A stretch of DNA of 64,000 nt from Larimichthys crocea (taxonomy: Eukaryota > Chordata > Actinopteri > Sciaenidae), in NCBI RefSeq assembly GCF_000972845.2, contig NC_040032.1, positions 7,146,394 through 7,210,393 on the forward strand, written 5' to 3'. The translations under genes were made by a program, and so were the position numbers. Below, one piece after another: positions 58,501-64,000 of the stretch. Numbering within the stretch: the stretch's first letter is position 1; each line of letters starts with the position of its first letter. Below the pieces are notes generated by a model. The model ran no database searches and was not told the DNA's origin. It saw only the letters and a list, made by a program, of their open reading frames with translations.

Positions 58501-61500
58501 AAATAAATACTTGAAATTGTTTGAAGTGTGGGCCCTGAATTTATAATCTATGAAAGTTTAACCTTTTTAATAGAATTATGGAAATAAGTAAACTTTTCTA
58601 TGATATTCAAATTTTTTGGAAAGGGTCTATATGTTTGATCAAAAGAGAGTAATGTCCTTTTCATATAAATGTCCAATAGTAACGATACCCATAGAGGCGA
58701 AAGGGAGGACAGTTGTCTATCTAGTCTTTCCAGGCTTTAATAGTTGTGTTTATAATAGTACTGTCACCACTATTCTGTATTCATCACGTGGGCTGTGACC
58801 CCTAAAGATAAGTGGAAAAGTACACTACAAGCCCACCTAACTCTAACCCCTGTTGACAGACCAAATTCCCTGTGGCTCAGTTCATCATTAATGGTGACTC
58901 AGTCTTTCCTGAGCTCCAGGAGGTCTGGAGGAGAGGCGGGCCTGTGTTCTGTGTGCCAGCTGCTTACCACACACACCTCTTCTTTCACTGTTCTCATGCT
59001 GAACCCCTTCACACAGCCTGCAAACATGTTCCCACGCGACTTAGATATCTGCTTCTGTTTAATACTTCACTGTACAGTCACCAAACGTAAGTCAACCCTG
59101 CTAACCACACACCCTTACTGTGTCAGAGGGATTCAGCAAACCACACACACTATACAAACAGGTAAGGTGAAGACAGGTCAAGTCACCGATAGGCTAAGCA
59201 ACCAAACCCTATCCTCCACCCTGGGACAGGCTTAATCAGTGTCAGGGCATAAACACATAACACAGGATTATCGTAGGCAGACGGGGATAATCTTAGCCCT
59301 GTATCACTCCCAGCAAGTACAAGGAAACGAAACACAAAGATGGGCTTTCATGGGAAAAATACAAACCTACGCAAGCAGGCCTACGTCATGCTTTGTGGCA
59401 CTCACCTGCAGCGGCGTCTGGCCGGGGAAGAGCGGGGCTTTTTGGTCCTTTGCAGCACAAAGGAAACCACACCACATTACATTACATTACATTACATCAC
59501 ATCAAGCAGGTGTTCCCCATGACAACACCGTACAAGATGCACTGGGAATAGCATGTGGTGGTAATAATGCAGCAGAGCAATGAACCCTGAGATACTGAGA
59601 GTCTAAATATCAGCCTGCCTGAGGATCACACCGATCATCATGGATTAGTGTCTGTGAGCTGACATAAAGACCACTTTGAGTCTGGACCACAAGGATTTCC
59701 CTTTAACTCTATATTAACTCTATTTATTAGCCCGTAATGAGTTCCTCACTACTCTGTTATGTACAACCATTTAAGTCCGATGGTGTTCTACAATGTGTGG
59801 CCCTCATTCCTCCTGATTAGAATGTTAATGACGCTTTGATGCAGATCCTCCCTCTTGCACAAGTTATGATGAAGACCCTGATGCAAAATGTTTGTATTTA
59901 TTATAAGTTTTCATTTTGTCAATAAAAAAATGTTTTAATAATCCTCAACACCTCTTTGTTTTTTACATTAACATGACATAAATATACATATATTTCTAGC
60001 AAACACACCCCTACAGACATAAATATACATATATTTCTAGCAAACACACCCCTACAGACACACAAAAGTCTAAGATGGCCCACAATGATGCAGAATTAGT
60101 CAACAGTGACTCATCAATGTCAAAAAGAGCATTGATAACATTGTTGACTGGATGTATTAAGACTACAGGGATCAGATGACATTTAAAGACACACTGCCAG
60201 TTACCTTCACTGCCTCTCCTACCGAGCAGTGGGCTGGGACACTTCCCACAGTCTCCAAGTCAATGAAGAGGGAAACGGTAATTTCAAAATAAAGTACAGC
60301 AGGGAAACAAAACATTTTTTAGATTCAAAAATAAAAGATTTTAGCGTGTATAATGATGAAGAGTTCCTCGCTACTCTACTGAGTACAACCATTTAAGTCA
60401 GATTGTCTTCTACAATGTGTGGACCTCGTTCCTCCTGATTAGAATGTGACTGACTGATTAAAGTAGCCTCATTTTGTTGCAGATCCCAGTTATGATGATA
60501 GCCCTGATACAAAATGTATGAATTTATTATATGTTTTAATTTTTTCAATAAAGAAAGTGTCATCAGGAAGTGTATCGGTGTTAATATTAACCCTCAACAC
60601 TATTTATTATGCCTATAACCACCACTGTCTTCTGAATTTGCCTCCAGTGGCACAGTAATCGGGATAGTTGGTCTCTCCAGTCCTTTAACCTCTTTGGTTT
60701 TTGCATTAAGATAACATAAATATACATATATTTCTAGCAAACACACCCCTACAGACACCATAAATATACATATATTTCTAGCAAACACACCCCTACAGAC
60801 ACACAAAAGTCTAAGATGGCCCACAATGATGCAGAATTAGTCAACAGTGACTCATCAATGTCATCAAAAAGCATCAATAACATTGATGACTGGGTGTTTT
60901 AAGACTACAGGGATCAGATGACATTTAAAGACACACTGCCAGTTACCTTCACTGCCTCTCCTACCGAGCAGTGGGCTGGGACACTTCCCACAGTCTTAAA
61001 GTCAAAGAAGGGGAAATAGTATTTTCAAAATAAAGTACAGCAGGAAACAGAACAATTTTTAGATTCAAAATAAATGAATTTAGTGTACATACATCCTGAC
61101 AATTAATAACAACACTTTTACAGCTAACAGATATACCACAGAGGAAGGAGAGCTGTAACTGAATACCACATCTTGTGTGGAGTGATGAGATGATGCACTT
61201 AATTTTGACCCAAGTGGGCATTTACAACCTATCAACTCAAGAAGCCCATGAGCATGCACTCAATCTAAGAGTTGTTCACCTAAAGCATGACTCAGCAACA
61301 TGGCTGATTTCCACTTGTGAGGTTGATCTGGATGGATAGTTCATTCATTTACATCCAAGGACAGCTCAATGATGTATGTGCCTCCAGTCAGGTGTAGGAG
61401 AAGTTATTAAAACTATCATCTGCAAACTCACTTTGTTCTACACTTTGTTCTCAGAAGCAGGCCGTGCAATGCTAATTTAAAAGCTAAGTGACACTGAAGC

Positions 61501-64000
61501 AGGATCTGAACTACTGCAGTGAGACTGGCCAAAGTCAAGTTTACATGCTCAGGAGCAGCTCAGCAACCGAGCTGTATGTTTCACTGGATTTTCCAGAATG
61601 ACAGCTTACTGTATAACAATGTGCTTCTCTGTGTGTAGCATTAGATGGGAAACAGCAGCCGCTACTTTAAATGCTTCAGCAATGTAAGCACATAAACACA
61701 CACTTCCACATGAAGAACTTTACCTCCAGAGTCCTTTCTAACTGGCAGAGGACTCATGCCTCCTTCAGGAATGAGGCAAAGCAGTGGGACAAAGATGAAA
61801 GTGTTAACACCTGCCTAAAGTCTTCATGCTGTATGATCAAACATCTGCACTTACAATGTAGTATTGTATTTTGTTGCTCTGATTGAGGTTGCAGGCTACA
61901 TTTATGTGATTCAAATGTCTGAAAAAAGGCTTTAAAAAGGAACAATATGTCAGATATTTACTGTATTAAATCATTAAATGAATATGCTGTGTCATCAGAG
62001 ATTAATGAAACATGTTCAACTGAAATATGAGCTTCTCGACAACATCACTCAGTCAGTATGTGCCTATTCAATATTTCATTATGTTTAATTTTAAAATAAT
62101 TTCCAGTAAATCGAACACTGGATCCTGACCCACAGCGCTGTGGATAGATTTAATTATTATTTCCCTTGAAAAGTTTCCAAAGATGCGACCTACAACACCG
62201 CTGTGGGTAAGTATCAAAATCAAGTTACATAATCATCATCGGTAAACAGCGGGACCGACTCGGCTCTTGCTGCCAGAGAAGGTTTGTTTTGCCGGTAGAG
62301 AGGACTGACTGGGTCACAGCCACTTTCAAGTTAAGTTAAGGTTCAGTGTCTTTAATCTGGAAACTTGCATGAGCTTCGAGTCTGGAGCTCAGAGTTCCAG
62401 TGTTTTGAATTAGCACTGCAGCTACACTACACCAATGTTTAACCACTAGGTATCACTGTTACATACTAAAAATAACTAACAGTAGCTAATAGTGACAAAA
62501 AGGTTACATATTGTTCCTTTAATCGACCATACACAAAAAGGTTAAGGATAAGACTTTACCTGAAGGTGGTGGTGGGCGTTGAGGGGGTGCTGGTCTGGCA
62601 GGAGGGGCTTGGGGTCGAGGTGGAGGCGGGCGTTTGGGCTCCACGCCTTGAGATGTGGGGGCACCGGGCTGGAAGTCAACAGGAGGACCTGTAAGGAAAA
62701 AAAATAAGTTTTTCAAATGCACGTTTACTGAACGCAGAAAATACTGTTTCCCCTAAATTTACACTTCTCTGGACAAAAGCATGGTTTAATGCCTCTAACG
62801 TAAAAATCACTGCACGCTGCACACATGTTTCAACAGGAAACAAGTAGTCTGCTATAAAACACACCACAAGCTGTCTAACACTAAACACTGATTCATTCAT
62901 CACGTTACCTGGAAGTTCTCTCCTCACTGATGCTGGACTTAAATCTGCTTCCATTACAAACAAGAACAAAATAACAGTTTACATTCCTGCAGACTAGAAC
63001 CTGAGCAGACAAGTGGAATGTACTTTAATGAACCTGATTTGAAGTATGAGTCATGCTGTGTTTACCTTGTGGAGGTCGGGAGGGCTGTCCACGACTCGGT
63101 CTGCTGGGGGCTGAAGGTTCTCCGTGGGTTGGGGAGGGACAGGGACTGGTGCGTGGGGAGGGGAGAGGGGAGGATCCGGGGCCGGAGCCTGCTCCAGGCT
63201 GCAGGTGCTGGGGGAGGAATTCCTCCACCTCATCATCCACATCACCTGGTACAGAAGACAATACAGCATAAATTGGTGTTCTTAATATCCACATTTTTAA
63301 AAAGAATTGGTATTGCTTGGCCGTCACTGCTCACCTTCCATATCGTAATCATCGTCGCCCATGTCTGTGTCCTCTGCGAGCAGGGTGGAGCTTGCCGAGG
63401 TGGGGATGCTTCCACAGATCCTCTCTACGCTCATCTCCTCCTCCAGACTCCTGATCCAGCCGGGACTCTTGAGACGGATGTCAATCACCTTGTCAAGAAC
63501 CTAGAATGCAACCAAGAGACATAGATAAAAGAGAAGCAGACATTAGGTACACAATTGATAAAAAAAGTGTTGGAGTGGAAGAATTTCTACAGTTTAGAAG
63601 TAATTTATATCATCAGTGATGACTTACAGTGGAAGCACTCAGAGACAGAGCGGCCAGAGCAGAGTAACCTTCCAGGAAGGTCACCCACATCTTCTCCTCA
63701 ACAAACCTGTATAAAGAAGGACATCATCAGTGCAGTCTAACTCTCTGAAGGCAACACACAACTGACTGACTGATCGATCTCAGGCTGACCTGATGAGGAT
63801 GACCTCTCCAAACTGAGCAAACTTGTCCAGCAGCTCATCTATGAGCGCATCATCAAAGTAGTCGTCAGGGCCGGAGGAGCAGAGTGACACCAGGATGGTG
63901 CCGTCCGGAGGCCCCTGCAGGGCGATGACGTCTTTGTAAACCTGGTGCCGAGCCTCCGGGTCGACCTCCAGAATGTCTACGTCTATGATCGACACCACAG
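52600..64000 (-). CDS. synj1: Synaptojanin 1, C-terminal half (partial at window edge)
   Basis: Synaptojanin-1 is a phosphoinositide phosphatase that uncoats endocytosed synaptic vesicles. The catalytic Sac1 and 5-phosphatase exons lie beyond 64000. Exons seen: 64000-63790, 63706-63628, 63500-63335, 63245-63066, 62688-62560, 60994-60947, 60252-60205, 59447-59406, 56637-56585, 56493-56304, 56220-55880 and 53586-52600. The two 48-bp exons (60994-60947 and 60252-60205) are identical copies. Junctions are GT-AG and phases are consistent. The first four exons give the RRM-like domain ([23 protein letters not shown], then [17 protein letters not shown]) and a linker [15 protein letters not shown]. 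The proline-rich region follows: [32 protein letters not shown] and [12 protein letters not shown]. The last exon holds DPFDTL, one NPF (STNPFTG), [20 protein letters not shown] and ends in TRESTER. These are SH3, EH-domain and adaptor ligands. Confidence 0.95.
54003..54143 (+). mobile_element. tRNA-derived SINE, nested
   Basis: The head GTGGCTCAGGAGGTAGAG resembles a pol III A box and GATGGTTTGATCCCC a B box, as in tRNA-derived SINEs. The tail TTTGGATAAAAGCATCAGCT followed by AAATGACTAAAAATGTAAATG is the classic fish SINE end. It is not a functional tRNA, because the cloverleaf arms do not pair. The next element is inserted at its 3' end. Confidence 0.75.
54146..54730 (-). mobile_element. 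pogo/Tigger-like element with transposase remnant
   Basis: Terminal inverted repeats are (T/C)CGTATTTTCCGGACTATA at both ends, with TA dinucleotides flanking them (54144-54145 and 54731-54732). On the minus strand, from an ATG at 54483, a short frame reads [20 protein letters not shown] and then [15 protein letters not shown] before a stop. This is the N-terminal helix-turn-helix of a pogo-type transposase; the catalytic domain is absent. It is inserted in the tail of the SINE, making the third level of nesting. Confidence 0.85.
57374..58629 (-). mobile_element. Tc1-like transposon with long TIRs and deleted transposase
   Basis: Inverted repeats of about 210 bases (57374-57585 and 58416-58629) start (C/T)AGACCCTTTCCAAAAAATT and are flanked by TA. 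Between them the minus strand from 58241 encodes an N-terminal helix-turn-helix region ([20 protein letters not shown]). After an in-frame join comes the C-terminal [20 protein letters not shown] block with the last catalytic Glu of the DDE triad. The two catalytic Asp regions are missing, so this copy cannot be autonomous. It lies in a synj1 intron. Confidence 0.9.
59406..59447 (-). CDS. synj1: synj1 42-bp proline-rich-region exon
   Basis: A 42-base exon, phase 1 on both sides, reading (G)[13 protein letters not shown]. The acceptor CTGCAAAG and donor GTGAGT are good. The length is a multiple of three and the peptide is an SH3-ligand type, so inclusion is optional without loss of frame. It is listed separately because it neighbours the duplicated 48-bp exons. 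Confidence 0.75.
60205..60252 (-). CDS. synj1: synj1 duplicated 48-bp exon, downstream copy
   Basis: A 48-base exon, phase 1 on both sides, encoding 16 residues [16 protein letters not shown]. The donor is GTAACT. The acceptor follows TTTCCCTCTTCATTGACTTGGAG, a fair polypyrimidine tract. The body is identical in all 48 bases to the copy at 60947-60994. Either copy, both or neither would keep the synj1 frame. Confidence 0.65.
60947..60994 (-). CDS. synj1: synj1 duplicated 48-bp exon, upstream copy
   Basis: The same 48-base, 16-residue exon as at 60205-60252, transcribed first on the minus strand. The acceptor follows TTTCCCCTTCTTTGACTTTAAG, a slightly better pyrimidine tract. The donor and its following bases (GTAACTGGCAG) are shared with the other copy. 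Exon status rests on splice signals, frame compatibility and perfect conservation between the copies; no transcript is available. Confidence 0.65.

Larger units (their letters stand above)
59739..61093. repeat. Tandem duplication of about 0.6-0.7 kb within a synj1 intron
   Basis: Unit A is about 59739-60360 and unit B about 60361-61093. They share GAGTTCCTC(A/G)CTACTCT, ACAACCATTTAAGTC and TTCTACAATGTGTGG, then ATTCCTCCTGATTAGAATGT and AAGTCTAAGATGGCCCACAA. The 48-bp exon and the downstream TTCAAAATAAAGTACAGCAG are also shared. Unit B carries about 120 extra bases before its second half. Each unit also holds an internal exact tandem repeat of a 41-base segment starting ATAAATATACATATATTTCT (59978/60019 and 60716/60760). 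Confidence 0.92.

Overview
This is nuclear DNA of a ray-finned fish, most likely a spiny-rayed teleost. It has short GT-AG introns, many CA/GT microsatellites, and Tc1/mariner, pogo-like, hAT and tRNA-derived SINE insertions of the kinds common in teleosts. Five multi-exon genes can be spliced by hand into intact proteins whose sequences and order match human chromosome 21q22.11: hunk (+), mis18a (-), eva1c (+), cfap298 (-) and synj1 (-, entering from the right edge). Gene identities come from protein sequence recognised by eye and remembered family sequences. No database search was run.

Layout: 1-3.2 kb holds a C-type lectin receptor-like locus (-) with several single-base frame breaks and a 42-bp-repeat stalk. 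3.2-7.4 kb is intergenic, with LINE-type 3' tails. 7.7-17.8 kb is hunk (9 coding exons, 682 aa). 17.8-23.1 kb is intergenic, with microsatellites. 23.1-29.2 kb is mis18a (5 exons, 212 aa). 29.2-30.7 kb is a head-to-head intergenic region containing a 27-bp AT-rich minisatellite. 30.7-34.4 kb is haus1 (9 exons, 273 aa), a gene that in human lies on a different chromosome (18). 36.6-42.6 kb is eva1c (8 exons, 426 aa). 45.8-48.6 kb is cfap298 (7 exons, 290 aa), with a perfect RFX X-box about 135 bp upstream of its ATG. From about 50 kb to the right edge is the 3' half of synj1: the RRM-like domain, the proline-rich region and the C-terminal tail.

The genes are not one pathway. mis18a (centromere licensing) and haus1 (spindle augmin) are both cell-division genes and are divergently transcribed. 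cfap298 is a cilium/dynein-arm assembly factor. synj1 acts in synaptic vesicle recycling, eva1c is a Slit/Robo-related lectin receptor, and hunk is an AMPK-related kinase.

The most notable observation is in synj1. A 48-bp, phase-compatible proline-rich-region exon occurs twice, identical in all 48 bases, inside a tandem intronic duplication of about 0.6-0.7 kb whose flanks have diverged. Other points of interest are the lectin stalk minisatellite, a three-level nested transposon, a hAT MITE with a perfect 8-bp target duplication, and the cfap298 X-box. I found no sign of an unknown multi-gene system; this reads as an ordinary vertebrate syntenic block with local novelties.
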